A DNA stretch of 64,000 bases, from positions 1 to 64,000 of the forward strand of contig NZ_SUMF01000017.1 in assembly GCF_005048205.1 (NCBI RefSeq). The letters are read 5' to 3'. Under the pieces are notes generated by a model that did not search any database, was not told where the DNA came from, and saw only the letters and a program-made list of their open reading frames with translations. Positions 1-8,969 of the stretch are shown piece by piece. Position numbers and translations under genes: made by a program. This DNA comes from Chitiniphilus eburneus. GTDB lineage: Bacteria; Pseudomonadota; Gammaproteobacteria; Burkholderiales; Chitinibacteraceae. How positions within the stretch are numbered: the first letter of the stretch is position 1; every line of letters starts with the position of its first letter.

Positions 1-28
1 CCCGTGTGAAAGTAGGTCATCGCCAGAC
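1..28 (+). rRNA. rrf: 5S ribosomal RNA, 3' end only
   Basis: The first bases match the conserved 3' end of betaproteobacterial 5S rRNA: the GTGTGAAAGTAGGTCATCG segment followed by the CCAGAC closing strand of helix I. The 5' part lies outside the window. A strong terminator follows about 12 bases downstream, as expected at the end of an rRNA operon. The exact 3' base cannot be fixed without the 5' strand of helix I. Confidence 0.85.
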
Positions 29-40
29 ACCTTATGCAGA

Positions 41-70
41 CCCCCGAGACCGCAAGGCTCGGGGGTTTTT
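41..70 (+). terminator. Rho-independent terminator of the rRNA operon
   Basis: CCCCCGAG pairs perfectly with CTCGGGGG, with an inner CC-GCAA-GG extension, and TTTTT follows directly. It sits just after the 5S 3' end. Confidence 0.9.
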
Positions 71-238
71 GCTTTGGTGCCGTGCCGCGCGGTGGGGTGC
101 GGTGGCCAAGGCGCTACGGCGCGGCCGGGTGGGGTGGGGCGGCGATGCCGCAGGCCCCCTGTTTCCTCTGCGGATTCCACTCCCGTCCCGCTTGCAAGGT
201 CAGCTCACACAATGGGTTCAAGTGCACGCCGGACTGCA

Positions 239-247
239 TGATAAAAT
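239..247 (+). promoter_or_regulatory. Possible extended -10 promoter upstream of aroC
   Basis: TG-A-TAAAAT fits an extended -10 element 47 bases before the aroC ATG. There is no good -35 hexamer at 17 bp; TTCAAG lies 19 bp upstream. The site is in the only AT-rich patch between the rRNA terminator and aroC. Inference from motif only. Confidence 0.35.
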
Positions 248-293
248 CGCCCGTTCCCGTTTCGGCATTGACGCGTCGCGTCGCAGGAGTCGT

Positions 294-1397
294 ATGTCCG
301 GCAATTCGCTTGGTCTGCTGTTTACCGTTACATCCTTCGGCGAAAGCCATGGCCCGGGTATCGGTTGCGTCGTGGATGGCTGCCCGCCGGGAATGGCGCT
401 GAGTGAAGCCGATATCCAGCTGGAACTGGACCGCCGCAAGCCGGGAACCAGCCGTCACGTTACCCAGCGCAAGGAAGCGGATCAGGTGGAAATCCTGTCT
501 GGCGTATTCGAAGGGCGCACCACGGGCACACCCATTGCCTTGCTGATCCGGAATACCGACCAGCGTAGCCAGGATTACGGCAAGATCGTCGAGACCTTCC
601 GCCCAGGCCATGCCGACTATACCTATTGGCACAAGTACGGCATTCGCGATCATCGCGGCGGTGGTCGTTCCTCCGCGCGCGAAACCGCCGTGCGCGTGGC
701 TGCCGGGGCCATTGCCAAGAAATGGTTGCACGAACGTCATGGCGTGGTGATTCGTGGCTATATGAGCCAATTGGGCGAGATCGACATCCCCTTCGTCGCC
801 TGGGATCAGGTAGGCGAAAACCCATTCTTCTCGCCGAATAACGCCATCGTTCCCCGACTCGAGGATTACATGGACGCGATCCGCAAGGAGCGCGATTCGG
901 TGGGCGCGAAAATCACGGTGGTGGCGGAGAACGTGCCGGTCGGCTGGGGCGAGCCGGTCTACGATCGCCTGGATGCCGACATTGCCTACAACATGATGAA
1001 CATCAACGCGGTGAAAGGGGTGGAGATCGGCGCCGGCTTCAAGAGCGTGGCGCAGAAGGGCTCGCAACACTGCGATGAACTGACCCCCGAAGGTTTTGCC
1101 GGCAATGAGGCAGGCGGTGTGCTCGGCGGTATTTCCACCGGGCAGGACATCGTGGTGAACATTGCCGTCAAGCCGACCTCCAGCATCGCGCAGGAGCGTC
1201 GCTCCATCGACAAGCAGGGGAACGCCGTGATGATGGCGACCACCGGGCGGCACGATCCCTGCGTCGGCATCCGTGCCACGCCGATTGCCGAAGCCATGCT
1301 GGCGCTGACCTTGATCGATCATGCATTGCGCCACCGGGCCCAATGCGGCGATGTGGTGGTGGAGACGCCGCGCATCCCCGGGCGCATCGCTCGCTGA
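294..1397 (+). CDS. aroC: Chorismate synthase
   Basis: This enzyme converts 5-enolpyruvylshikimate-3-phosphate to chorismate, the last step of the shikimate pathway, using reduced FMN in the cytoplasm. The 367-residue product has the normal family length. It shows the FGESHG signature near the N-terminus, the [11 protein letters not shown] signature in the middle and the [10 protein letters not shown] signature near the C-terminus. The ATG at 294 was chosen because CAGGAG lies six bases upstream and the protein then begins with the usual MSGNSLG-type start; the frame stays open farther upstream without family similarity. It is the first gene after the rRNA operon. The next gene starts nine bases after its stop, so the two are probably co-transcribed. 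Confidence 0.97.
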   Translation: MSGNSLGLLFTVTSFGESHGPGIGCVVDGCPPGMALSEADIQLELDRRKPGTSRHVTQRKEADQVEILSGVFEGRTTGTPIALLIRNTDQRSQDYGKIVETFRPGHADYTYWHKYGIRDHRGGGRSSARETAVRVAAGAIAKKWLHERHGVVIRGYMSQLGEIDIPFVAWDQVGENPFFSPNNAIVPRLEDYMDAIRKERDSVGAKITVVAENVPVGWGEPVYDRLDADIAYNMMNINAVKGVEIGAGFKSVAQKGSQHCDELTPEGFAGNEAGGVLGGISTGQDIVVNIAVKPTSSIAQERRSIDKQGNAVMMATTGRHDPCVGIRATPIAEAMLALTLIDHALRHRAQCGDVVVETPRIPGRIAR

Positions 1398-1405
1398 GCC
1401 GCGCC

Positions 1406-2038
1406 ATGCGCTACCTGGCCCTCGCCCTGGTTCTGCTTTGCTCTGGCTGCGCGGCGCCTCAGTTTGTCGCCCAGGTCAGCGTACGGCATACCATCGATAC
1501 GCCCTTTGCCGGCAAACGGTTTGCCTTTCAGCGTACGCCGGAGCAAAGCCAGAGCCTGCTTCAGCAGAATGTCGAATCCCAGGTCGGCACGGCATTGTCG
1601 CAGCAAGGCCTGCGGTTCGCCGACCGGGAACAGGATGCCGACTGGCTGGTCGCGCTGGACTATGGCGTCGATGATGGCAAGGCGGTCACCCGACAGGTGC
1701 CGGTATGGGGCACTGTCGGATACAGCGTCTATTACCAGCGGATCAGCACGGGGCAGGGTGTCGTACTGGTGCCCAGCTATTTCCCCCAGACGGGTATCGT
1801 CGGCAGCGTGCCGGTCACGGATACGGTCTACACCCGCTTTCTCAATGTCGATATCTTCGACCGCAAGCCCCTGGCTGCGGGGGATTTCGCCAAGCGCTAC
1901 GAAGGCAGTGCCAGCAACCAGAGTGCGGAACGCGAGTTCGATCCCGCGTTGCCGTGGCTGATCCGCGCGCTCTTCCAGTCTTTCCCCGGTTTCTCCGGCA
2001 CCACGAGCGAAGTGCGTTTCGAGCTGCCGAAAAAGTAG
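1406..2038 (+). CDS. DUF4136-type lipoprotein
   Basis: The 210-residue product starts with a short basic and hydrophobic leader ending in LLCSGC, so it is probably a lipoprotein with the acylated Cys near residue 15. The body resembles DUF4136 proteins of the proteobacterial envelope: a DTPF...KRFAF opening, a 'DADWLVALDYG' type strand and a C-terminal segment typical of these small outer-membrane-associated lipoproteins. The function of the family is unknown. The start at 1406 places the leader correctly; longer in-frame starts would bury it. It follows aroC closely. Confidence 0.75.
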   Translation: MRYLALALVLLCSGCAAPQFVAQVSVRHTIDTPFAGKRFAFQRTPEQSQSLLQQNVESQVGTALSQQGLRFADREQDADWLVALDYGVDDGKAVTRQVPVWGTVGYSVYYQRISTGQGVVLVPSYFPQTGIVGSVPVTDTVYTRFLNVDIFDRKPLAAGDFAKRYEGSASNQSAEREFDPALPWLIRALFQSFPGFSGTTSEVRFELPKK

Positions 2039-2094
2039 CCACGCATGGCGCTGGGGTACAATGCCCGCCGACCCGATAGCGCGGAGCCCCCGTC

Positions 2095-2931
2095 GTGACC
2101 CCCGATCAGTATTGCGAGGACAAGGCCGCCCAGAGCGGCTCCAGTTTCTATTACAGCTTCCGCTTCCTGCCGGCGGCGCAACGCCGGGCGATTACCGCGC
2201 TCTATGCCTTTTGCCGCGAGGTCGACGACGTGGTGGACGAATGCCACGACGAAAACGTGGCCCGTACCAAGCTGGCGTGGTGGCGTACCGAGATCGACCG
2301 CATGTACGCCGGCGATCCGCAGCATCCCGTTACCCAGGCGTTGCGGCCCGCGCTGGGCACCTACGATCTTCAGCGCGAGCACTTTCTCGAGATCATCGAC
2401 GGCATGCAGATGGATCTGGAGCAGGCACGCTACAACGCCTTCAAGGATCTTCAGCTTTACTGTTACCGCGTGGCTTCGGTGGTCGGCCTGATGGCCGCCA
2501 GCATCTTTGGCTACCAGGATCGCCAGACCCAGAAATACGCCCACGATCTGGGCATTGCCTTCCAGCTGACCAATATCATTCGCGATGTCGGTGAAGATGC
2601 GCGGCGCGGCCGGATCTATCTGCCGGTCGAGGAACTGCAACAGTTCGACGTGCCTGCCGCCGATATTCTCAATTACCGCGAAACGGAGAACTTCCGTCGC
2701 CTGATGGCGTTCCAGATCGATCGCGCCGAATCTTATTACGCCAAGGCCATCGAGCAATTGCCCGCAATCGATCGCAAATCGCAACGCACGGGGCTGGTCA
2801 TGGCGGCGATCTACCGCGCCACGCTGGACGAGATCAAGCGCGACGGGCCGCAGAAAGTGCTCAACCAACGCCTCAGCCTCACGCCGATCCGCAAACTGTG
2901 GCTGGCATGGAAGACCTACTGGTTCGCCTGA
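2095..2931 (+). CDS. hpnD: Presqualene diphosphate synthase (HpnD)
   Basis: This squalene/phytoene synthase family enzyme condenses two farnesyl diphosphates to presqualene diphosphate for hopanoid or squalene synthesis. The 278-residue protein has the two Asp-rich metal/diphosphate motifs of the family: 'EVDDVVDE' near residue 40 and 'NIIRDVGEDARRGRIYLP' near residue 160. The N-terminus (TPDQYCEDKAAQSGSSFYYSF) is typical of HpnD rather than HpnC. Translation starts with GTG. It is followed by hpnE, the usual partner. No hpnC lies next to it, so either it is elsewhere or this pair works differently. Confidence 0.9.
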   Translation: MTPDQYCEDKAAQSGSSFYYSFRFLPAAQRRAITALYAFCREVDDVVDECHDENVARTKLAWWRTEIDRMYAGDPQHPVTQALRPALGTYDLQREHFLEIIDGMQMDLEQARYNAFKDLQLYCYRVASVVGLMAASIFGYQDRQTQKYAHDLGIAFQLTNIIRDVGEDARRGRIYLPVEELQQFDVPAADILNYRETENFRRLMAFQIDRAESYYAKAIEQLPAIDRKSQRTGLVMAAIYRATLDEIKRDGPQKVLNQRLSLTPIRKLWLAWKTYWFA

Positions 2932-3053
2932 TTCAACTGCGCGGTGATGATGTCGCCGCTGGATTCAACATGTCGATTCCTCGATTTTCCGTGGCGCTGG
3001 ATTCCGGCCTTCGGGTGGCCGTGATCGATTTTCCCGGGGAAGGTGGCCGGTGA
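2907..3053 (+). CDS. Possible 48-aa ORF coupling hpnD to hpnE
   Basis: An ATG inside the end of hpnD opens a 48-codon frame that fills the 118-base space before hpnE. It ends in a TGA sharing GTGA with the hpnE GTG start, the classic coupling overlap. The product would begin MEDLLVRLIQLRGDD and end in PGEGGR, with no signal peptide or motif I recognise. It may be a real small protein, a leader that carries ribosomes to hpnE, or chance. There is no clear ribosome binding site for the ATG. Confidence 0.3.
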   Translation: MEDLLVRLIQLRGDDVAAGFNMSIPRFSVALDSGLRVAVIDFPGEGGR

Positions 3054-4357
3054 AGCGCGTCGCGGTGCTGGGTGGTGGCTATGCGGGCATGGCGGCGGCG
3101 GTGGCGCTGGCGGATGCCGGCCTGCGCGTCACGGTGCTCGAAGCCGGCAAGGTGCTGGGTGGTCGTGCGCGGAAGGTGTCGCTGGACGGGCGCGAGCTGG
3201 ACAACGGGCAACACCTGGTGATCGGTGGCTATCGCGACCTGCTGGCGATGATGCGCCGGGTGGGCGTCGATCCGGATATCGCTTACCTGCGTACGCCGCT
3301 CGATCTGGCGGTGCGACCGGATTTCCACCTGCGTTGCCCGGACTGGCCCGCGCCGTGGCATCTCGCCGCCGCGCTGGCCACGGTGCGAGGTCTTGCGCTG
3401 CGCGAACGCTGGGCATTGACGCGGGCGGTGCTGGCTGCGCGCTGGTCTGGCTGGCGGTTGAAGACCGATTGCGCCGTATCGGCATGGTTGCAGATGCAGC
3501 GGCAATCCGTGCCACTGATCGAACGCTTCTGGCGTCCGCTGACCGTGGCGGCCTTGAACACACCGCTGGAGCTGGCCTCGACCCAGGTGCTGTTCAATGT
3601 GCTGCGCGACAGCCTGGGCGGCAGCCGCGACGCATCCGACCTGCTGTTTCCCCGTGTGGATTTCTCCGCCTTGTTTCCGGATGCCGCGGCGGCGCATGTG
3701 GTGCGCCACGGCGGGGAGATCCGGTTGGGCAGTACGGTGAAGCAACTGACACGGCGCGGCGACGGCTGGCGAATCAACGATGACACGACCGCCTTCGACG
3801 GCGTGGTGTGCGCATTGCCCCCACATCGTCTGGGGATGGCGCTGCATCGCACCCTGGCCGACGAACTGGGTGTCGATGTCGCCGCGCTGGAGGCCTGGGA
3901 TTACCAGCCCATCGTGACGCTTTATCTGGAATACCACCGCGCATCGTTGCCGCAACCGATGGTGGGCCTGTCCGGCGGGCTGGTGCAGTGGGTATTCGAT
4001 CATGCGCATACGCACGACGTGCCCAACCGGATCGCGGTGGTGCTGTCGGCGCGTGGCGCGCACAGCGAACTGGAGCGCGAAGCGCTGGAGCGCGCAGTGG
4101 TGCTGGAGCTGGACCGGGCCTTTGGCTGGGGACAGCCGGACTGGTGCAGGCTGATTGCCGAAAAGCGCGCCACTTTCGCCTGTGCGCCCGGCCTGACGCG
4201 GCCGGCCAATGCCACCGTGGCGGCCACGCTGTGGCTCGCTGGCGATTTCACGGCCGGCGATTATCCCGCTACGCTGGAAGGAGCCGTACAGAGCGGCCAG
4301 AAGGCGGCACGTGGGATAATCGCCGCATTGCAAACCCAAGACAGCAGAACGACATGA
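3050..4357 (+). CDS. hpnE: Squalene-associated FAD-dependent desaturase (HpnE)
   Basis: HpnE is the flavoprotein of the HpnCDE route that turns hydroxysqualene into squalene. The 435-residue product has an N-terminal FAD-binding Rossmann motif (VLGGGYAGMAAAVALADAG) followed by the GGRARK amine-oxidase motif. The C-terminal part 'LWLAGDFTAGDYPATLEGAVQSG' is the second FAD-contact block of carotenoid-desaturase-like enzymes. The GTG start overlaps the preceding small frame as GTGA, and the stop overlaps the next gene as ATGA, so the whole cluster looks translationally coupled. Confidence 0.9.
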   Translation: MKRVAVLGGGYAGMAAAVALADAGLRVTVLEAGKVLGGRARKVSLDGRELDNGQHLVIGGYRDLLAMMRRVGVDPDIAYLRTPLDLAVRPDFHLRCPDWPAPWHLAAALATVRGLALRERWALTRAVLAARWSGWRLKTDCAVSAWLQMQRQSVPLIERFWRPLTVAALNTPLELASTQVLFNVLRDSLGGSRDASDLLFPRVDFSALFPDAAAAHVVRHGGEIRLGSTVKQLTRRGDGWRINDDTTAFDGVVCALPPHRLGMALHRTLADELGVDVAALEAWDYQPIVTLYLEYHRASLPQPMVGLSGGLVQWVFDHAHTHDVPNRIAVVLSARGAHSELEREALERAVVLELDRAFGWGQPDWCRLIAEKRATFACAPGLTRPANATVAATLWLAGDFTAGDYPATLEGAVQSGQKAARGIIAALQTQDSRTT

Positions 4358-5130
4358 GCGACTGGAAAACCTATCAGGCTTCGGCCGATGAATTGAAAGA
4401 CCGGGTGATCCTGGTGACCGGCGCCGGGCAGGGCCTGGGCGAGGCCGCCGCGCTGGCGTTCGCGCGCCAGGGGGCCACGGTGATCCTGCTGGGCCGCAAC
4501 GAGAAAAAGCTGGCACGGGTATACGACGCCATCGAAGCCTCGGGTGGCGCGCGCCCGGCCGCCATCCCGCTCGATCTGGCCAAGGCCAGCGAAGCGGAGC
4601 TGGCGCAGATGGGCATGCTGATCCAGCGGGAGTTCGGCCGGCTCGACGGCATCCTGCACGCCGCCAATGGCTTCGCCTTCCTCTCGCCGCTGACCAGCCA
4701 GAAGCTCGACGAATGGGTGGATCAGTTCCGCGTCAACGTCGCGGCGCCATTCGCCATGACGCGCGCATTGCTGCCGCTGCTGGAAAAATCGCCGGATGCG
4801 TCGGTGCTGGTGCTGGGCGAAAACCACGCGCTTCAGCCCAAGGCCTACTGGGGTGGCTACACCGTGTCCAAGACCGGTCAGCGTGCCTGGGTCGAAATCG
4901 CCGCGGACGAATGGGATCAGTTGACCAACCTGCGGATCAACCTGCTGGTGCCGGGCCCGATCCACTCGCCGTTCCGTACCAAGACGCACCCGGGCGAATC
5001 GCCCGAATCGTTGCCGGCCACCGACAGCATCGTGCCGTCGTTGCTGTACTGGATGGGGCCGGCCAGCAAGGGGCAGAGCGGGCAGACCGTGATCTTCAAT
5101 GAGCGGGAGACCACCGATCCCGCTCTGTAA
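4354..5130 (+). CDS. Short-chain dehydrogenase/reductase, YciK-like
   Basis: A 258-residue SDR with the dinucleotide motif TGAGQGLG near residue 28 and the active-site Tyr169-x3-Lys173 (YTVSK). It resembles the YciK group, whose substrate is not established. The residues 12-13 before Tyr169, where the catalytic Ser normally sits, read Glu156-Asn157, so the usual Ser-Tyr-Lys triad appears incomplete. The ATG shares ATGA with the hpnE stop, which suggests co-expression with hopanoid genes. A terminator follows about 110 bases after the stop. Confidence 0.85.
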   Translation: MSDWKTYQASADELKDRVILVTGAGQGLGEAAALAFARQGATVILLGRNEKKLARVYDAIEASGGARPAAIPLDLAKASEAELAQMGMLIQREFGRLDGILHAANGFAFLSPLTSQKLDEWVDQFRVNVAAPFAMTRALLPLLEKSPDASVLVLGENHALQPKAYWGGYTVSKTGQRAWVEIAADEWDQLTNLRINLLVPGPIHSPFRTKTHPGESPESLPATDSIVPSLLYWMGPASKGQSGQTVIFNERETTDPAL

Positions 5131-5241
5131 TATGTCACACGAACCTTCGGGGATGGCGCCGCTCTATTTGAATGTGGGCTCGACGTGATTCGATATTCCG
5201 GAGCACGTTTGAACCTTGTAGTGTCTCCATCTCCCTGTTGC

Positions 5242-5272
5242 ACGCCCTGCGCCTTGCGGGGCGTCTTTTTTT
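5242..5272 (+). terminator. Rho-independent terminator after the hpn cluster
   Basis: ACGCCCTGC pairs with GCGGGGCGT (one T-G pair) around a GCCTT loop and is followed by CTTTTTTT. It closes the hpnD-hpnE-SDR unit before the helicase gene. Confidence 0.85.
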
Positions 5273-5337
5273 GCCCGTAACGGGCCCCGCCGTTGCTTCG
5301 CCGCCCGGAACATTTGCCGGAAGGGGTCGGGGCCGCC

Positions 5338-5346
5338 TGATACAAT
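5338..5346 (+). promoter_or_regulatory. Possible extended -10 promoter for the helicase gene
   Basis: TG-A-TACAAT lies 27 bases before the ATG at 5373 and just downstream of a terminator, where a promoter is needed. No convincing -35 is visible. Motif-based inference. Confidence 0.4.
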
Positions 5347-5372
5347 TCCTGCTTTTCCTGCGCACGCTGTTC

Positions 5373-7358
5373 ATGACGATCGAGGAACTCTTCGCCGCCG
5401 ACGGGCCCATTGCCGCCGCATTCCCCGGCTACACGCCGCGTGCGCAGCAGGTCGCGATGGCGCAGGCGGTCGATCATGCGATCCGCCAGCGTGGACGCCT
5501 GATCGCGGAGGCGGGTACCGGCACGGGCAAGACCTTTGCTTACCTGGTGCCGGCCCTGATGAGTGGCGGCAAGGTGATCGTCTCCACCGGCACCAAGACC
5601 CTCCAGGATCAGCTTTACGCGCGCGACCTGCCGCTGGTGCGCGATCTGCTCAAGGTACCGGTTACCGTGGCGCTGCTCAAAGGGCGCGCCAATTACGTCT
5701 GTCATTACCATCTGGAACGCGCGCGCCATGAAGGGCGCTTCATGCGGCGCGAGGATATCGCCGATCTGCAAAAGGTGGAGCGCTATGCGCGCCTGACGCA
5801 ATCGGGCGACAAGGCCGGCTGTGCCGGGGTGGCCGAGGATGCGCCGATCTGGGCGCACGTCACCAGCACCCGCGACAATTGCCTGGGCAGCGATTGCCCG
5901 CACCACAAGGATTGCTTCGTGCTGAAGGCGCGCAAGGATGCGCAGGAGGCCGATGTGGTGGTCGTCAACCATCACCTGTTCTTCGCCGATGTCTGGCTGC
6001 GGGACGAAGGCGCCGGTGAACTGCTGCCGGCCTGCAATACCGTCATCTTCGACGAAGCACATCAACTGCCCGAGATCGCCAGCCTGTTCTTCGGCGAAAC
6101 CATCACCTCCGGCCAACTGGTGGAACTGGCGCGCGATGTGCGCGCCGAGGCGCTGGTGATCGCCAAGGATTACGTACGCCTGCCGCAGGCCTCCGAAGCG
6201 CTGGAAAAAGCCGTGCGCGATTTCCGGCTGGCCTTCCGCCCGGAACCGGCGCGGCTGCCGCAGAACGAACTGGCCACCAAGTTCAAGGATTACGAAGCCA
6301 AGCTGGCCGAGCTGATCGAAAAGCTGTCCGCCGTGGAGGGCGAGCTGGCCGTGCAGGCCGAGCGGGCGGAAGAATTGCAAAAGTGCCACGAGCGGGCCAC
6401 CGCGCTGCGCGAGGTATTGGTGCGCTGGCAGGGTGGCGACGATGAGGAAGCGGTGCACTGGGTCGATATCACCCCGCATGGCTTCCTGCTGCATGCCACA
6501 CCGCTCAATATAGCCAAGCTGTTCCAACGCCAGCTCAACAGCGGCCAGCGCGCCTGGGTGTTTGCCTCCGCCACCCTGGCGGTGAATGGGCAGTTCACCC
6601 ATTTTCAGCACGAACTGGGCTTGTGGGAGGCCGAAACCGCCACCTGGGACAGCCCGTTCGACTACAAGCAGCAGGCCGTGCTCTACGTGCCGCGCGATAT
6701 GCCGGAAGCCAACGCGCCCGGTTTCACCGCCAAGGTGATCGAACGCGCCTGGCCGCTGCTGGAGCTGACGCAGGGGCATGCCTTCCTGCTGTTCACCAGC
6801 TTGCGCGCCATGCGTGAAGCGCACGAACTCGTAACCCAGAAACTGAAGGATGCCGGCCTCGACTGGCCGGTGCTGTTGCAGGGGCAGGGCAGCCGTACTG
6901 AGTTGCTGGATAAGTTCCGCCGCTCGCCCAACGCCATCCTAGTCGCCAGCCAGACCTTCTGGGAGGGCATCGACGTCAAGGGTGAGCAACTGTCGCTGGT
7001 GGTGATCGACAAGCTGCCCTTCTCGCCACCGGACGACCCAGTCCTCTCCGCCCGCATCGGCCAGATGCAGAAAAGCGGGCGCAATGCCTTCGTCGACTAC
7101 CAGCTACCGCACGCCGCCATCACCCTCAAGCAAGGCGCCGGCCGATTGATCCGCGACGAGCGCGACACCGGCATCCTGATGATCGGCGATACCCGGCTGG
7201 TGGATAAACCTTATGGCAAGCTGTTGTGGAAAAGCCTGCCGCCGATGTTCCGCTCCCGCGAACTCGACACCGTCAAACGATTCTTCGAGGTAAAACGCCA
7301 GCATGGCCGCCCGCAAGACGACCAGCAAACCGACCCCGCGCCGTCCGGCGAAGCGTAG
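5373..7358 (+). CDS. yoaA: ATP-dependent DNA helicase of the DinG/YoaA (XPD) family
   Basis: A 661-residue superfamily 2 iron-sulfur helicase that probably unwinds DNA 5'-3' during repair. It has Walker A AGTGTGKT near residue 50 and the DEAH box DEAHQLPE near residue 230. Between them lie four cysteines spaced as in an Fe-S cluster domain (YVCHY; KAGC; NCLGSDC; KDC). The C-terminal 'QGAGRLIRDERDTG' is helicase motif VI. The length and lack of an exonuclease domain fit YoaA rather than the longer DinG of Gram-positives. ATG 5373 was chosen because MTIEELFAADGPIAAAFPGY is the typical family start. Its end overlaps mltG by 56 bases. Confidence 0.9.
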   Translation: MTIEELFAADGPIAAAFPGYTPRAQQVAMAQAVDHAIRQRGRLIAEAGTGTGKTFAYLVPALMSGGKVIVSTGTKTLQDQLYARDLPLVRDLLKVPVTVALLKGRANYVCHYHLERARHEGRFMRREDIADLQKVERYARLTQSGDKAGCAGVAEDAPIWAHVTSTRDNCLGSDCPHHKDCFVLKARKDAQEADVVVVNHHLFFADVWLRDEGAGELLPACNTVIFDEAHQLPEIASLFFGETITSGQLVELARDVRAEALVIAKDYVRLPQASEALEKAVRDFRLAFRPEPARLPQNELATKFKDYEAKLAELIEKLSAVEGELAVQAERAEELQKCHERATALREVLVRWQGGDDEEAVHWVDITPHGFLLHATPLNIAKLFQRQLNSGQRAWVFASATLAVNGQFTHFQHELGLWEAETATWDSPFDYKQQAVLYVPRDMPEANAPGFTAKVIERAWPLLELTQGHAFLLFTSLRAMREAHELVTQKLKDAGLDWPVLLQGQGSRTELLDKFRRSPNAILVASQTFWEGIDVKGEQLSLVVIDKLPFSPPDDPVLSARIGQMQKSGRNAFVDYQLPHAAITLKQGAGRLIRDERDTGILMIGDTRLVDKPYGKLLWKSLPPMFRSRELDTVKRFFEVKRQHGRPQDDQQTDPAPSGEA

Positions 7359-8358
7359 TGGCGGCGGCTTCGGCCGCTTCCTGCATCGCCTGTTCACCGT
7401 CCTGCTGTTGCTCGCGCTGCTGGGTGCGGGTGCCGGCTATTACTACGCCACGCGCCCGCTGGACCTCACGCTGCCCACGCGCTTTACCGTCGGCCCCGGC
7501 TCGGTGCGCGCCACGGCCGCGCAGTTGTCGCAGCAGGGCGTGATCGATTCGGCACTCGCGTTCCGCCTGCTGGCGCGCCTGACCGGTCAGGACACCCGGC
7601 TCAAGGCCGGTGTGTACGACCTGACCCAGCCGACGTCCATGGTCGAGCTGATCGGCAAGCTGGCGCGAGGCGAAGCCAGCCAGATCGCGTTCACGGTCAT
7701 CGAGGGCTGGAACTGGCGTGAACTGCGCGCGGCGCTGGCGCGGCAGCAGACGTTGAAACCCGAAGCCACGCTGATGAGCGATGCCGAACTGCTGCTGGAA
7801 CTGGGCATCGACGCGCCCAGCCTGGAAGGGCAGTTCTTTCCCGATACCTATTTTGTCGCCGTCGGCGGCTCCGACCTGCAGGTGCTGGCGCGTGCGCACC
7901 AGCGCTTGCAGACCAAGCTGGACGCCGCCTGGGCGGCGCGCGACCCGGCCACGCCGCTCAAGAACCCCTACGAGGCGTTGACGCTGGCATCCATCGTCGA
8001 AAAGGAAACCGGCACCGAGGCCGATCGCGCCATGGTGGCGGGCGTGTTCGCCAATCGGCTGCGCATCGGCATGCGTTTGCAGACCGATCCATCGGTAATC
8101 TACGGCATGGGCGAGCACTACGCCGGCAATATCCGCAAACGCGATCTACAGACCGACACGCCGTACAACACCTATACCCGCGCCGGCCTGCCGCCCACGC
8201 CGATTGCCATGCCGGGTGAGGCGGCGCTGCTGGCCGCCACCCGCCCGGCGCAGACCAAGGCCTTGTACTTCGTCGCGCGCGGCGATGGCAGCTCGCATTT
8301 CTCGGAGTCGCTGGACGCGCACAACGACGCGGTCAACCGCTATATCCGCAAGCGTTGA
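7303..8358 (+). CDS. mltG: Endolytic peptidoglycan transglycosylase MltG
   Basis: MltG cleaves nascent glycan strands in the periplasm and helps to set their length. The 351-residue protein has a basic Pro/Lys/Arg-rich cytoplasmic head (residues 1-28), one membrane segment (about 29-49) and the YceG fold. Conserved blocks include LEGQFFPDTY, the catalytic region 'ASIVEKETG' and 'LQTDPSVIYG'. The 56-base overlap with the helicase appears real, because no other start precedes the membrane segment. Its 3' end overlaps the convergent flavodoxin gene by 19 bases. The usual partner tmk is not adjacent. Confidence 0.93.
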   Translation: MAARKTTSKPTPRRPAKRSGGGFGRFLHRLFTVLLLLALLGAGAGYYYATRPLDLTLPTRFTVGPGSVRATAAQLSQQGVIDSALAFRLLARLTGQDTRLKAGVYDLTQPTSMVELIGKLARGEASQIAFTVIEGWNWRELRAALARQQTLKPEATLMSDAELLLELGIDAPSLEGQFFPDTYFVAVGGSDLQVLARAHQRLQTKLDAAWAARDPATPLKNPYEALTLASIVEKETGTEADRAMVAGVFANRLRIGMRLQTDPSVIYGMGEHYAGNIRKRDLQTDTPYNTYTRAGLPPTPIAMPGEAALLAATRPAQTKALYFVARGDGSSHFSESLDAHNDAVNRYIRKR

Positions 8359-8906
8359 GCGGAGGCGGTGCGCGCCAGGGCCGCGCACTGTTCGGCAAAG
8401 GCGCCCACCCTGGCCCAGTCGGTGTACTCGATGCGGCTGGCCGGATCGGTCGGCCCGCCGGTCATGCGCATGATGGCGCGGATCATCAGCCGGTCTAGCC
8501 AGCCATGGCGTGCGTAATCCAGCGCGCCGGCGAAGGCGGTGGCCACGGCGGGATTCAGGCGGTGCCGCGCCAGCCATTTGCGCAGGTAGGGATTGCCATC
8601 GGGCGTATCGCGCCCCGGCTTGCGCGCGACCAGGTTGACCGACGCCAGGGCCACCGGTTTGCGGGCCAGGAGATCGCGATGCCGCTGGACGAAAGATTCG
8701 GCGGCGGGAAGGTGGTGGCCATAGCGCACGGCCGCCACCAGAACCACGGCGGCAGCTTCCTCGAGCCGTTCGACATCGGGGGGGGCAACGGCCAGGTCAT
8801 AGCGACAACAGGACAGCCCGAGGATGGCGGGATGTTCGGCGACACGCTCGGCGATGCGCCGGCTCAGGCCATCATGCGTGGCGTGGCAGATCAGCAACTC
8901 GTTCAT
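8340..8906 (-). CDS. hemG: Flavodoxin-like protoporphyrinogen oxidase, HemG type
   Basis: A 188-residue flavodoxin-domain protein resembling menaquinone-dependent protoporphyrinogen IX dehydrogenase (HemG), which makes protoporphyrin IX for heme. The start 'LLICHATHDGLSRRIAERVAE' is the FMN phosphate-binding loop, and 'AAVRYGHHLPAAESFVQRH' and 'NPYLRKWL' are typical HemG segments. Its 3' end overlaps mltG on the opposite strand. No other heme gene is near. The assignment to HemG rather than a general flavodoxin rests on these segments and the length. Confidence 0.8.
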   Translation of the reverse strand: MNELLICHATHDGLSRRIAERVAEHPAILGLSCCRYDLAVAPPDVERLEEAAAVVLVAAVRYGHHLPAAESFVQRHRDLLARKPVALASVNLVARKPGRDTPDGNPYLRKWLARHRLNPAVATAFAGALDYARHGWLDRLMIRAIMRMTGGPTDPASRIEYTDWARVGAFAEQCAALARTASAQRLRI

Positions 8907-8969
8907 CTTGGCAGCTTAGCGGTGGTTGAGCTGGTTCGCCTTGCGTACTGCCGGTGCTTTGATCAGGGT

